NCBI GenBank assembly: GCA_021201825.1
Contig: JAJQED010000004.1
Coordinates: forward strand, 62,001-126,000
Direction: 5' to 3'
DNA: 64,000 bases
From: Alistipes sp.
GTDB lineage: Bacteria; Bacteroidota; Bacteroidia; Bacteroidales; Rikenellaceae
In this document: positions 1 through 8,421 of the stretch, piece by piece
Layout: each line of letters starts with the position of its first letter
How positions within the stretch are numbered: the stretch's first letter is position 1
The notes under the pieces: model-generated
The model's input: the letters and a program-made list of their open reading frames with translations, nothing else
The model's database searches: none
Told to the model about the DNA's origin: nothing
Position numbers and translations under genes: made by a program

Positions 1-266
1 GAGCAGGCAAAAAATAATTGGTGAAAACGTCGCAAGTGTTCTTTTGCTTCGACGGGTCTGTTTTGATTTAGGTCCTGTGACAGCGCAACCATAAGAGATT
101 TGCCTTCATCGAGGACGTATATTTTTTGTCTCTGTGACTCGGCAAAACTTAGAGCTTGCCACATACTCCAGCACGAAATTACTACCGCCGCACCGATTGC
201 GATCCCTACGAATATTTTAAGTCCTTTAACGGTATCGGTAATGTTCTTTAAGCTTTTGAATTCCAT
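1..266 (-). CDS. traK: Conjugative transposon protein TraK (5' part only)
   Basis: Not in the ORF track because it runs off the left edge; read from the reverse strand. The visible 88 residues start MEFKSLKNITDT, have one membrane segment at about residues 19-40 and then the motif QRQKIYVLDEGKSLMVALSQ, which is characteristic of Bacteroides TraK. TraK is a VirB8-like inner-membrane protein of the mating-pair channel: a short cytoplasmic tail, one TM helix and a periplasmic domain. It starts 11 bp after the traJ stop in the same operon. The rest of the gene lies outside the window. Confidence 0.88.
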   Translation of the reverse strand, partial: MEFKSLKNITDTVKGLKIFVGIAIGAAVVISCWSMWQALSFAESQRQKIYVLDEGKSLMVALSQDLNQNRPVEAKEHLRRFHQLFFAC

Positions 267-277
267 AAATGAGTTAG

Positions 278-1369
278 TTAAGTTTGCGAATTACGTCCTC
301 TGTTATTGGGCTGCCTTCGTTGACGTGAGTTATCCAATTTAGGCCGGGAACTGTTTACAGTATGACCGGCTGCCCGACCTGAATAACCGCCAAGATTTGC
401 GGCAATCCTATTGCCGACAAAAAGAGTGGCCAAATTCATTCCTCTTGTATAATTACCCATACCACCCGTCTGTACTATCCAGGTCGATACAGTGGGGATC
501 ATAAATATTCCTATGGTTCCGATTATAAGGAATATCAAATAAATGAGACCAGATGAATTAAACACATAAAATCCGTAATCATACATTATATCCATCTCCT
601 TTTGTAATGCCATTATCTCCAGGCGATTGATAAGGGCAGTAAAAATATTGCAAATGGGCAACCAGAGGAAGACCGATATATATTTAGATAACCATTGTAT
701 AAGGCTGTTTTGGAAGCCGTCATAGATGGAGATTGCGAAAGCGATTGGCCCGAGTATGGTTAATATGATAAGGAAGAAAGTTCGCAAGCAATCTATACCG
801 ATGGTTGCGGTCTTAAAGAACAAGTCAAATAACCACCGCATTATTTTTCTTAATGTAGCTTCCAACAGAGAATCGTTTGCGACCGCTTTTAACGTATAAG
901 TGATCTGCTTTCCAGCATGACTGTACCATGGAATTTCCTCTAACTCGCTTTCCATCTCTTCGTCTTCTATGAATTCATAGCCATAACGTATTCCTGAATA
1001 GCCGGCCCGGAGTTGATCCTTCTTCTTTTGTAGGATTTTCTTGTTATAGTTCTGTGAATCGACCATTTGATTGGTACCATCTACAAGTGGATTGAGAATG
1101 CCATCGATGGAGCCTATTACAAGGGTATTAAACGTAAGAATACATATGCCGATGGCGAACGGCCGTAGAAGAGGAAAAACATCTATCGGTTCATTGCGGG
1201 CCAAAGACTGCCACACACGATAGGATATGTATAGCAAAGCACCAATCCCACCTATGGCCATCGAAATATCAATGAGATCTTTACCTATATCCATCATATC
1301 GGCACGCACCACCTCCAGCATTGAATGTATCGAACCTGTTGACATTGGTATAGTCATAAACCTAATCAC
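278..1369 (-). CDS. traJ: Conjugative transposon protein TraJ (VirB6-like membrane protein)
   Basis: A 363-aa polytopic membrane protein with several long hydrophobic stretches (for example near residues 38-52, 75-92, 195-225 and 280-305). The order traI-traJ-traK and the sequence (SMLEVVRADMMDIGKDL near the start) match the TraJ family of Bacteroides conjugative transposons, functionally like VirB6 in the inner-membrane channel. It overlaps the traI stop by 8 bp; a second Met five codons in is an alternative start. The C-terminal tail is polar and basic. Confidence 0.88.
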   Translation of the reverse strand: MIRFMTIPMSTGSIHSMLEVVRADMMDIGKDLIDISMAIGGIGALLYISYRVWQSLARNEPIDVFPLLRPFAIGICILTFNTLVIGSIDGILNPLVDGTNQMVDSQNYNKKILQKKKDQLRAGYSGIRYGYEFIEDEEMESELEEIPWYSHAGKQITYTLKAVANDSLLEATLRKIMRWLFDLFFKTATIGIDCLRTFFLIILTILGPIAFAISIYDGFQNSLIQWLSKYISVFLWLPICNIFTALINRLEIMALQKEMDIMYDYGFYVFNSSGLIYLIFLIIGTIGIFMIPTVSTWIVQTGGMGNYTRGMNLATLFVGNRIAANLGGYSGRAAGHTVNSSRPKLDNSRQRRQPNNRGRNSQT

Positions 1370-1994
1370 CTAATGAGTCTATGGTCATACCAGTGAGATC
1401 CTCGAATAATTCAGACTCATATTTAACTGCTCGACGTTGCTGTGCGATGGCATTGTACTTATCCGAATAGTAGTTAATCAGTCTGTAATCCGTAGAAAGC
1501 TCCCGGTGTAAACGGCTTATCATGTCAAGTCTTTCCTTATCGGAAAGGGAGAGATCGGACGGGGATATGAGTTTTTTTAAGTCTCCCAACCGATCTCCGC
1601 TACGTTCGAGAATATATGTATACCCGTATCCAATCGTGGACAGTTCGTCGTACGAAAACTGATTGCTTGAAAGTATGGAGTTATAGCCGTTAATGTAAGT
1701 TCGCGAAATGTCATTTACAAGATGAATACACTGGGCAACCTGCCGGGAATTTTTTACCGAAGCTGTGACGTTTAGTAGGCGATCATAGTAGGCTTTTGAC
1801 TGCTCATAGATCTTTACGGTTTCCTGGAAATTATTAAGCATATGCGAGGATGTGGTGGAAATCTGTAATATCTCCTTCGACGAATTAATAATATTCTGGG
1901 TGATATGCGTAGGATCGATAACGGCCATTTGTGCCCGAAGCTGCATGGTAGTGATCCCTGCCATCACCATGCAAACGATTAACATTTTTTTCAT
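1362..1994 (-). CDS. traI: TraI, DUF4141 periplasmic conjugation protein
   Basis: 210 aa with a signal peptide (hydrophobic residues 4-20, cleavage likely after LRA). The mature part is mostly helical and probably coiled-coil (many Q/K/E-rich heptad-like stretches at about residues 35-110). This matches the DUF4141/TraI family found between traG and traJ in Bacteroides transposons, a probable VirB5-like component. It starts 2 bp downstream of the preceding small gene's stop in the tra operon. Family from memory; the role as a VirB5 analogue is inferred. Confidence 0.82.
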   Translation of the reverse strand: MKKMLIVCMVMAGITTMQLRAQMAVIDPTHITQNIINSSKEILQISTTSSHMLNNFQETVKIYEQSKAYYDRLLNVTASVKNSRQVAQCIHLVNDISRTYINGYNSILSSNQFSYDELSTIGYGYTYILERSGDRLGDLKKLISPSDLSLSDKERLDMISRLHRELSTDYRLINYYSDKYNAIAQQRRAVKYESELFEDLTGMTIDSLGD

Positions 1995-1996
1995 AA

Positions 1997-2449
1997 CTAA
2001 TTGAAAGGCAAATCAAGTTCCTGGTCTTGTCCAGCAATAGACTGAAGATGATATTCTTCGATTAACTGGGTGCATTCGGGTACGAACGCACCCATGTGTC
2101 CGAAATACAGAATGTCTTTAGCCTGGTCATATTCTGCGTACTCCCCGGTAGGTACACCGGCCGCATGAGTTAGGACCAATTTATTTTTGCGGAATTCGAT
2201 ACCGAGTGTTTTTTCTACCACCTTGTAATTTTTTGAAGTATTACACACAACGGCCTGAAACCCCTTACTACTTTTACGGATGAGTAAATTAATTTGCCCG
2301 TCTTCGGCTATCCAACTTCCGCATATACTGTCGAAGAAACTCTCTGAAATGTATTCACCAATCCCGTTCAGTGTGTTTGAAATAAGCTGGGCCGTTTCTT
2401 TTAAATTATTGAAATCGGCAATAGATTGGTTTTTTTGTGGCTTTTTCAT
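1997..2449 (-). CDS. Small tra-operon protein, DUF3876-like
   Basis: 150 aa, no signal peptide or membrane segment. The central part (CGSWIAEDGQINLLIRKSSK) has the G-x-W beta-strand start that also occurs in the next upstream gene (TGTWQDSSGKRLTVQF), so the two are probably diverged relatives. Small proteins of this kind, often annotated DUF3876, occur between traG and traI in Bacteroides conjugative transposons. Separated by 3 bp from the upstream gene and 2 bp from traI. Function unknown; family assignment is tentative. Confidence 0.6.
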   Translation of the reverse strand: MKKPQKNQSIADFNNLKETAQLISNTLNGIGEYISESFFDSICGSWIAEDGQINLLIRKSSKGFQAVVCNTSKNYKVVEKTLGIEFRKNKLVLTHAAGVPTGEYAEYDQAKDILYFGHMGAFVPECTQLIEEYHLQSIAGQDQELDLPFN

Positions 2450-2452
2450 TTT

Positions 2453-2821
2453 CTAAATTTTAGGTTTTTTGTTTATTCGAGTGAATGTGGCTCCTCCGGG
2501 AAGCATGGTCAATTTGTCCCCGTGGCGAACGAGCATTCGTAACTGACCATTATCGTCAAACATGAGACTGTAGTTACTCTTATGGCCTTCGAATCGTTCG
2601 GTGTTAGAACTTCCGTCTTTGGCGATTAACAACAGCGGTCGATTTTCATTGAATTGCACTGTTAAACGCTTCCCCGAGGAATCCTGCCAGGTTCCCGTAT
2701 AGGGTTTTTCGCTAAAATCGAAAAGTGGGAAAAGCAGATACCTCATAAAAAGAAGCGTTGCAATGATTGAGATAAGTCCGCAAACGGTTGTTGCGATTAT
2801 TTCTATTACTCTACTATTCAT
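2453..2821 (-). CDS. Small membrane-anchored tra-operon protein, DUF3876-like
   Basis: 122 aa with one N-terminal membrane segment (about residues 8-32) followed by a small beta-rich domain beginning TGTWQDSSGKRL. Overlaps the 3' end of traG by 8 bp, so translation is probably coupled. It resembles the downstream 150-aa protein in its beta domain, and both resemble DUF3876 proteins seen at this position in other Bacteroides elements. No catalytic motif is visible; it could be an accessory of the TraG/TraI part of the channel (inference). Confidence 0.6.
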   Translation of the reverse strand: MNSRVIEIIATTVCGLISIIATLLFMRYLLFPLFDFSEKPYTGTWQDSSGKRLTVQFNENRPLLLIAKDGSSNTERFEGHKSNYSLMFDDNGQLRMLVRHGDKLTMLPGGATFTRINKKPKI

Positions 2822-5315
2822 TATTTTTTGTTTTATTTGTGGTTATCTCTCTTAAAGCTCTTTCGATGTCTCCATCATGTTTTTCGATGGCATTCTGTAC
2901 TTCCATCTTTTCGTTCTGTTCGGTAGTGTACATGCAGTATTCTTGCGGACTTACCTCGGTGGCGTACACCGCTGAATGGGTACCGCCTAATCCAATCCAA
3001 ACCTCCTTGTAAATTCGATTGGGGTCGTTTGCCTGGTTGATCGACATTATTTGAGATTTTTGCTTATCGGTAATACCAAGCAAAGATTGGATTGCATCGA
3101 ATTTATTCATATACTTTCTCTGGTCGAGCAGTATCTTACAGTCCGCATTGTTTATAATTGTCTCCTTTACTATGGGGCTATCAACAATATCATCAACTTC
3201 TTGTGTCACAATAACAGCCTCTCCGAAATGCTTACGGACGGTTTTATATAAGTACCGAATGAATTCACTCATCCCTGCACTGGTTATAGCTTTCCAACAC
3301 TCCTCAATCAGTATCATTTTACGGACACCTTTAAGTGTATGTAGCTTTTCTATGAAAGTTTCCATGATAACCAGTGTAACAACAGGTAGCAGGATACTAT
3401 GTTCACCTATCTCATCGAGTTCAAACACAATAAACCTTTTGTTAATAAGGTCTGTCTCTGACATGTTGTTTAGCAGATAGTCGTATTGACCGCCTTTGTA
3501 ATATGGCTCCAGAACATTAATGAGAGTTTCAATATCGAAGTCTTTCTGTCTGACTTTTTTCCTCTTCAGAACGATACGGAAATCGTTAGATAAAAACTCA
3601 TAAAATGTATTGAAACATGGATGAACCGAGCGGTCATTCTGAAGGTAGTTTAGATACATATTTACTGCATTTGCCAAGTTAACTTCCTCGGCTCGTGTTG
3701 GCGGTTCGTCCTCCCTCTTCCATAGTGTCATTAACAGAGCTACAATAGTTTCCCGTTTATTAATCGAATAGATCCGTTGGTCCGAATAGAATGGATTGAA
3801 TGAGATGGGATTTTCTTCGGTATAAGTCATGTAAATTCCGTCTTTCCCCTTTGTACGACGGTTAATGAAATCGCAAAGGCCACGATAGGAATTTCCTCTG
3901 TCAACTATAAGGATGTGCGATCCCTGGTCATAATATTGTCGGGAGAGGTGATTTGTAAAAAAGGATTTACCAGATCCCGAAGGACCGAATATTACCTTAT
4001 TTCTGTTTGTTGTAAGCCCCATTTTCATGGGTAAATCCGAAATGTCAAGATGCAAGGGAATACCGGTGATACGGTCAACCATTTTTATACCGAAAGGAGA
4101 GGGGGAACTACGATAATTCGTCTCTCCCGTAAAGAAACATGCTCCCTGTTCGAGAAAGGTGTAAAATGAATCTTCGTAAGGGTAGTCACCTGCATTGCCT
4201 GGTATTCCCGCCCAGAAATGAGTCGGCAAATCCACTGTGTTGTGGCGAGGGGTACAGCCCATAGCCGCCAGTTGTGACCCTACATCATTTTTTATTTTCT
4301 TAAGTTTTACCGGATCGTCCGACCATGCTAAAACTCCGAAATAACTACGCACGGACAATTTATTGCTTGTATGGGCTTCATCCAGATACAAGTCTATCCA
4401 TTCGCGGTTTACGCTGTTGGCTCGGCTGTAATTGGAAAGCGAATTCATGTTCCGAGCCCTTTTTTCGAACATCTTGAGCGTTTGTTCATGGTCGTCGATG
4501 AATATGACCTGATTATAGATGTGATTGCATGAGAGCAGCAACCCCACCGGCGAGGCGAATGAAAGACGGCAATCGCTCCGATCCGTAGAAAGCTTTTCAA
4601 ATCGACTGTCGGTATATACCACCTCCGGTAAATCATCGACGTCGGTGAGCGTGTGCAGAGATAGAATGTTGTCACCCACGCGCATACTTCCCGGATCGAT
4701 ACGAACATCCTTTAGGGTTCTATTTGTCTTACCAGAAAGAGAAAAATACTTATCTATAATACCTGTGCCTGGTTCGCCTATTATATCATTTTCATTCAAG
4801 CGATGGAGCTTCAAATGGCCACTATCGTTAAGTATTGATTCGAACTGGCCGACGGCATCCATGAATGCATCGATTATGTCTTGGTCCGGAAGACTTTTAT
4901 GGAGTATGTAAGAGTGGCAAAGGGAATTATTTATACTCTTACCGCGTGACCGTTCTTTTGTAGTTTTAGTTACGAAAAGGTAGCACTCGTGACTTAAGAA
5001 CGGTCGCTCGGAAAAATTTAACTCAAAAGACCGTGTTAGGTAATTCGCGTCCCCTTTAAGGTTAGGTTCATAGTTGTCTGCTGTAAACCAATCCTGTTTT
5101 GCCACGATTGTATAATGTGGCAATAGCCGTATAGCCTTACACCATACTGCGTGTAAGGCTTCAAAATCGTCATGGTCTTTGGTAAAGATCTCCGCAAGAT
5201 CCACTTTAAATGCCACAGTTATTTCCCCCTGTTTACTTACAATGCATCCGTTTTCCACTGCCAGAAGAGGGAAATTCCTTTCCATTTTTACGGTCTTAAA
5301 CTTACTTACCATCAC
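2814..5315 (-). CDS. traG: Conjugation system ATPase TraG (VirB4 family)
   Basis: 833 aa, the usual length for Bacteroides TraG. Walker A GPSGSGKS at about residue 443 and Walker B KMILIEECWKAI at about residue 668 are intact. The N-terminal half is the VirB4-type membrane-associating domain. It is the hexameric ATPase that powers channel assembly and DNA transfer at the inner membrane. It overlaps traF by 14 bp and the downstream small gene by 8 bp, typical of a tightly coupled tra operon. The start could be either of the two adjacent Met codons. Confidence 0.95.
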   Translation of the reverse strand: MMVSKFKTVKMERNFPLLAVENGCIVSKQGEITVAFKVDLAEIFTKDHDDFEALHAVWCKAIRLLPHYTIVAKQDWFTADNYEPNLKGDANYLTRSFELNFSERPFLSHECYLFVTKTTKERSRGKSINNSLCHSYILHKSLPDQDIIDAFMDAVGQFESILNDSGHLKLHRLNENDIIGEPGTGIIDKYFSLSGKTNRTLKDVRIDPGSMRVGDNILSLHTLTDVDDLPEVVYTDSRFEKLSTDRSDCRLSFASPVGLLLSCNHIYNQVIFIDDHEQTLKMFEKRARNMNSLSNYSRANSVNREWIDLYLDEAHTSNKLSVRSYFGVLAWSDDPVKLKKIKNDVGSQLAAMGCTPRHNTVDLPTHFWAGIPGNAGDYPYEDSFYTFLEQGACFFTGETNYRSSPSPFGIKMVDRITGIPLHLDISDLPMKMGLTTNRNKVIFGPSGSGKSFFTNHLSRQYYDQGSHILIVDRGNSYRGLCDFINRRTKGKDGIYMTYTEENPISFNPFYSDQRIYSINKRETIVALLMTLWKREDEPPTRAEEVNLANAVNMYLNYLQNDRSVHPCFNTFYEFLSNDFRIVLKRKKVRQKDFDIETLINVLEPYYKGGQYDYLLNNMSETDLINKRFIVFELDEIGEHSILLPVVTLVIMETFIEKLHTLKGVRKMILIEECWKAITSAGMSEFIRYLYKTVRKHFGEAVIVTQEVDDIVDSPIVKETIINNADCKILLDQRKYMNKFDAIQSLLGITDKQKSQIMSINQANDPNRIYKEVWIGLGGTHSAVYATEVSPQEYCMYTTEQNEKMEVQNAIEKHDGDIERALREITTNKTKNNE

Positions 5316-5628
5316 CTATACTTTTCAGAAGTTTGTGAAAGGGTATACGGCTGGTGATCCGACGGGGTATTATCCGTCCGACAAACATTTTTCCCAAGCC
5401 TTTTGGTCCGTATTTATTATTGAGATAATATGTGCCATAAAGCATTACAAGGGCTACTATGCCAGCACTTGCCATACACGCTATATGCCCGAACCCGATA
5501 AGATACATTACCAGGTAGAGGAAAATCACGCAGGCAATACCGATTGCGAAAATGAATAGATATTGGGCCTTGAGACCCTTAAGTTCAATGTCTCTGCCTA
5601 TCCCTTTATTTATTTCGTACTGTGCCAT
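5302..5628 (-). CDS. traF: Conjugative transposon protein TraF (DUF4133, VirB3-like)
   Basis: The ORF track begins this at 5703, but the family start is MAQYEINKGIG, giving 108 aa from 5628; the extra 25 residues overlap traE and look like shadow. Two closely spaced hydrophobic helices (about residues 27-45 and 48-66) follow the conserved N-terminal YEINKGIGR motif. TraF/DUF4133 is a small VirB3-like inner-membrane protein that lies before the TraG ATPase. Overlaps traG by 14 bp. Confidence 0.88.
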   Translation of the reverse strand: MAQYEINKGIGRDIELKGLKAQYLFIFAIGIACVIFLYLVMYLIGFGHIACMASAGIVALVMLYGTYYLNNKYGPKGLGKMFVGRIIPRRITSRIPFHKLLKSIGDGK

Positions 5629-5639
5629 TTGATCATGAT

Positions 5640-5942
5640 TTAGAAAAAGAATGATGAGAGTATAGTTGCAGCCACGATAAGGAATATACAAGCTCCCATC
5701 CAAGCGGCGGCTGTCTTAGCGGTTTCAGGGTCCCCGGAGGAAAATTTCTGATAGACTTTGATGCCGCCAATTAAGCCAATGACGGCTCCTACGCTGTATG
5801 TCAGGGTTTTAAGTGGCGCAAAGTAGCTTTTTACCATACTGGAGGCTTGAGTAATTCCTACGGTTCCATCGCTTTGTGCGTAGAGCGAATAGCCAGTAAG
5901 AAGTACCCCGATTATTATAAATGCGATCTTTTTTTTATTCAT
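5640..5942 (-). CDS. traE: Conjugative transposon protein TraE (DUF4134, VirB2-like)
   Basis: 100 aa: signal-peptide-like N-terminus, then two hydrophobic helices, with the conserved stretch FSSGDPETAKTAAAWMGAC between them. This is the DUF4134/TraE family, thought to be the VirB2-like pilin of Bacteroides conjugation systems. First gene after a 160-bp gap and an intrinsic-terminator-like hairpin, so it may be the first gene of a separately controlled transcript traE-F-G-...-K. Confidence 0.88.
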   Translation of the reverse strand: MNKKKIAFIIIGVLLTGYSLYAQSDGTVGITQASSMVKSYFAPLKTLTYSVGAVIGLIGGIKVYQKFSSGDPETAKTAAAWMGACIFLIVAATILSSFFF

Positions 5943-5954
5943 TATTGCTGTGAT

Positions 5955-6002
5955 TTAAAAGAAATAAAAAGCCCTTGTGACCATACCAGGCACAAGGGCT
6001 TT
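5955..6002 (-). terminator. Terminator-like hairpin just upstream of traE
   Basis: Perfect 12-bp stem AAAGCCCTTGTG / CACAAGGGCTTT (5968-5979 with 5991-6002, 11-nt loop), followed on the minus strand by TTATTTCTTTT. It lies between the upstream genes (6104-7873) and the traE start at 5942, so it would end the traA-B-D transcript or act as a leader attenuator for traE. Confidence 0.7.
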
Positions 6003-6103
6003 AAACCGATATATTTTATTATAAGGGTTTATCCGTAATCATTGAAGACGGGCCATGCCATAGCAGAGATTTTTTAGTTTTGGTGATTAATTAATACTCA
6101 TGG

Positions 6104-6703
6104 TTAGAAATACGCCTCTTCATCCGGGTATAAATCACTGCCCGTTGGTATATAATTTTCGTCAGTAGAACTCAATATTGCTCCCATCAACGAGGATACA
6201 TTCTGCTTTGTAGCACTGTATTCTTCGAGGGGCATCCTCCCCGTGAATACTTCATCGACATTGATGTCGGTGCTGTGAGCTTTAGAGGAAATTGGTTCAT
6301 TTACAATTTGTTCATATTCCTCTTTTTGGCGTAGATAACCACTATAAGAAAGTGTCGATTGAGCATTTTCCCGGTAGTTTCCCTCGGTCATTACTGATGG
6401 GCCGGGTTCTGCTTCGTTGGTAAAATTATCAGTTTGTATTTTCATTGATTCCACTATTTCCGCAAGTTCCTTTTTATTCACTTTTATTCCTTCACCATAG
6501 TGCTTTAGCGTTATAAGGCTATCATTCGGCATGGGCATATCAAAAGGTTGTGCAGTTGGTTTAGCGGTGGGTAAAAGAATATTGCTTGTTCCAAGTATTT
6601 GCTTCCAACCATCAACAAAAAGCCGTGGCAGTTGCCAGTCTAACAAATAATTAAGGGCGAGAAAATAAAATGTGGATACGGTCAAAACGCATAATAATTC
6701 CAT
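6104..6703 (-). CDS. TraD-like conjugation protein (uncertain)
   Basis: 199 aa: one N-terminal membrane segment (residues 2-20), then a long polar, acidic, low-complexity region ending DLYPDEEAYF. Position between the DUF3408 gene and traE matches traD (often annotated DUF4122) of CTnDOT-like elements, and the composition fits, but no strong motif confirms it. It starts 1 bp after the DUF3408 stop. Confidence 0.5.
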   Translation of the reverse strand: MELLCVLTVSTFYFLALNYLLDWQLPRLFVDGWKQILGTSNILLPTAKPTAQPFDMPMPNDSLITLKHYGEGIKVNKKELAEIVESMKIQTDNFTNEAEPGPSVMTEGNYRENAQSTLSYSGYLRQKEEYEQIVNEPISSKAHSTDINVDEVFTGRMPLEEYSATKQNVSSLMGAILSSTDENYIPTGSDLYPDEEAYF

Positions 6704-6704
6704 G

Positions 6705-7109
6705 CTATTCGATTTTAGTATTAAGAATAAAAAGTTCGTTCAAACTCTCTTTATAGTTGTCAAGATGATGCTGTAATACATTCTCTATGAATTGGTTTAC
6801 GGTCAACTCTTTTTCCGTGATTATTGGAATGTATTTGTCCAATTTCTTCTTGACTTTCTCACTGATATATACACACCTCCTGTTATTAATTTTTCCGCTT
6901 CTAAGAAATTTCTCTGTGTATGCTGCTGCGGCGGATTTCCTTGTTCGGTTTTCAGCAATTACGAGTACCCCGGGGTTTGGTTCAACTGACTGCAACTGAT
7001 CCTTAACTGGTTGTTGCCGATTTGCAATAGAACCGTCGACATGAGAATTCACAGAAAACTCACGTAGCATATTCTCATCGATATTTGCTATTTTTCTATC
7101 TCGCGCCAT
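6705..7109 (-). CDS. DUF3408 protein (TraB/TraC-like)
   Basis: 134 aa. The C-terminal half has the pattern RRCVYISEKVKKKLDKYIP ... FIENVLQHHLDNYKESLN, which matches DUF3408, a small probable DNA-binding protein encoded next to the ParA homologue in Bacteroides transposons. The N-terminal half is polar and probably disordered. Encoded 2 bp downstream of traA, as a ParA partner protein would be (the partitioning or regulatory role is inferred). Confidence 0.75.
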   Translation of the reverse strand: MARDRKIANIDENMLREFSVNSHVDGSIANRQQPVKDQLQSVEPNPGVLVIAENRTRKSAAAAYTEKFLRSGKINNRRCVYISEKVKKKLDKYIPIITEKELTVNQFIENVLQHHLDNYKESLNELFILNTKIE

Positions 7110-7111
7110 TT

Positions 7112-7873
7112 TCAGATATTCATAATTTTCAGCATTTCTTCGACAAATTCATCAATACATGCATCTCTAAGGAACTTCTTTTCAGGTGGAAGAATAGTCG
7201 TGCGGTAAGCCGGTTCATCGCCTGTAAATACTTCTTTCGAGAATTTTATCCTTTGTGGAATGTGTACTTCCATTCGAGGGAGACCCAGTGCGTCCACAAC
7301 TTTTTCGTACTGGTCATAAAGATGGGTACGTTCTCTTTTGTCTATCATATTCCAAAACATGTACAGGCCGCGTAGATAGACTCCCGTTTTGTTTAAAACA
7401 TGCTCATTTATGGTACTTGCAAATGCCAGTGTACTTTCCATAAAGATCCTATCTGCTTTCATAGGGACAAATATGTAATCCAGACGGGCAAGAGTTTTAT
7501 AGATTCCCTCACTTGAGGTAGTACCTGGCATATCGAAGAAAACTATATCGTATGCTATTCCCGATTTTTTAATGAAAGTATCGACATCCTTAATCGCATC
7601 TTTTATCGACGTTCGAATTATAGGGAATATACCGAACCCGGTCGTTGAATAATTCTGTGTTGCGCGGGCTTTTAGCTGATCGCTGCTTTTAAGCAGATTT
7701 AGTTCTCGTACACGGGTCTCATACGAACTGCATTGCGGATAGTCCATATCTGCAAAGAGTACCTTATACCCCAGAACATAGTTAAGGTAACTGGCAGCGA
7801 TCAGACTAAGGGTTGATTTACCGGTTCCACCTTTTTGGTTTGCGATGGATACATAAACAGTTTTGTTTTCCAT
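7112..7873 (-). CDS. traA: ParA-family ATPase TraA
   Basis: 253 aa with the deviant Walker A motif KGGTGKST at residues 14-21, the Walker A' aspartate in FADMDYPQ and the Walker B-like DIVFFDMPGT. This is the ParA/MinD-type ATPase that starts the tra operon of Bacteroides conjugative transposons. The start is supported by the conserved VSIANQKGG context. Upstream lies a block of TAATGCATTA palindromes that could be its operator or partner-binding site. Confidence 0.9.
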   Translation of the reverse strand: MENKTVYVSIANQKGGTGKSTLSLIAASYLNYVLGYKVLFADMDYPQCSSYETRVRELNLLKSSDQLKARATQNYSTTGFGIFPIIRTSIKDAIKDVDTFIKKSGIAYDIVFFDMPGTTSSEGIYKTLARLDYIFVPMKADRIFMESTLAFASTINEHVLNKTGVYLRGLYMFWNMIDKRERTHLYDQYEKVVDALGLPRMEVHIPQRIKFSKEVFTGDEPAYRTTILPPEKKFLRDACIDEFVEEMLKIMNI

Positions 7874-7933
7874 AGAGCTTCACTTAGTATTACAGTTTAT
7901 TAAGGCATTCTTGTACTTGAGAACTACTTCATG

Positions 7934-8030
7934 AATGCATTAATGCATTATGTGGAGAGTAAATTAATGCATCGGAGATTTAATGAATGAATTCATTAAG
8001 TCATGCTTTCATTACGTCATTAATGCATTA
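7934..8030. promoter_or_regulatory. Cluster of ATGCAT-centred palindromes
   Basis: TAATGCATTA occurs at 7941-7950 and 8021-8030, AATGCAT at 7934-7940, TTAATGCAT at 7964-7972, and a related palindrome AATGAATTCATT at 7986-7997. They are all in the 240-bp gap before traA. Such iterated palindromes suggest binding sites for a dimeric DNA-binding protein, for example an operator of the tra operon or a ParA/DUF3408 partner site. Function is inferred. Confidence 0.5.
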
Positions 8031-8099
8031 TTGCACTTATTCCTTATTGCATTTCTGCATCGATTCAGTCTGTCATTCAGATGCGAATATAGTTAGCGC

Positions 8100-8421
8100 A
8101 AGGGTCGGTATTACAGGACTTTAGTCGTGTTCCGCGCCTTTCCCTTCTATTCAGTCCCCGGGTCACTGCGCCCCTGTACCATCACAGGTATTTTGTCGTT
8201 AAACTTGCAACGGCTGTTCTTTTCGCAGCCCGACGCTACGGCGCCAGTGGCCAGCGCACAGTCCAACCCCGCACCTGGGTGCGGGGTTAATTCGCGCCCG
8301 CGAATAGCAAGCTGTACTTTCGTGTTACAAAAACTCACGTTTTTGCTCTACGAAAGTGCTTGCCCCGCATATGCGGGGAGTGGTCGAACTCCGAAGTCGT
8401 TCAACCTTTTTAGGTAATATT
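8100..8421. other. Candidate oriT: palindrome-rich region before the mobilization genes
   Basis: No credible gene; ORFs here are short and in conflict with the start of the next gene. Perfect inverted repeats are packed together: AACCCCGCACC-TG-GGTGCGGGGTT (8265-8288), TTCGCG-CC-CGCGAA (8291-8304), a nested pair ACTTTCGT/ACGAAAGT (8316-8357) enclosing CAAAAAC/GTTTTTG (8328-8345), and CCCCGCATATGCGGGG (8363-8378). Origins of transfer in Bacteroides elements lie just upstream of the relaxosome genes and carry such repeats. The nic site cannot be placed. Confidence 0.55.

Noticed and set aside
8127-8417. 96-aa ORF in the palindromic region
   Set aside because: Covers the inverted repeats, has no family resemblance and conflicts with the mobilization gene start.
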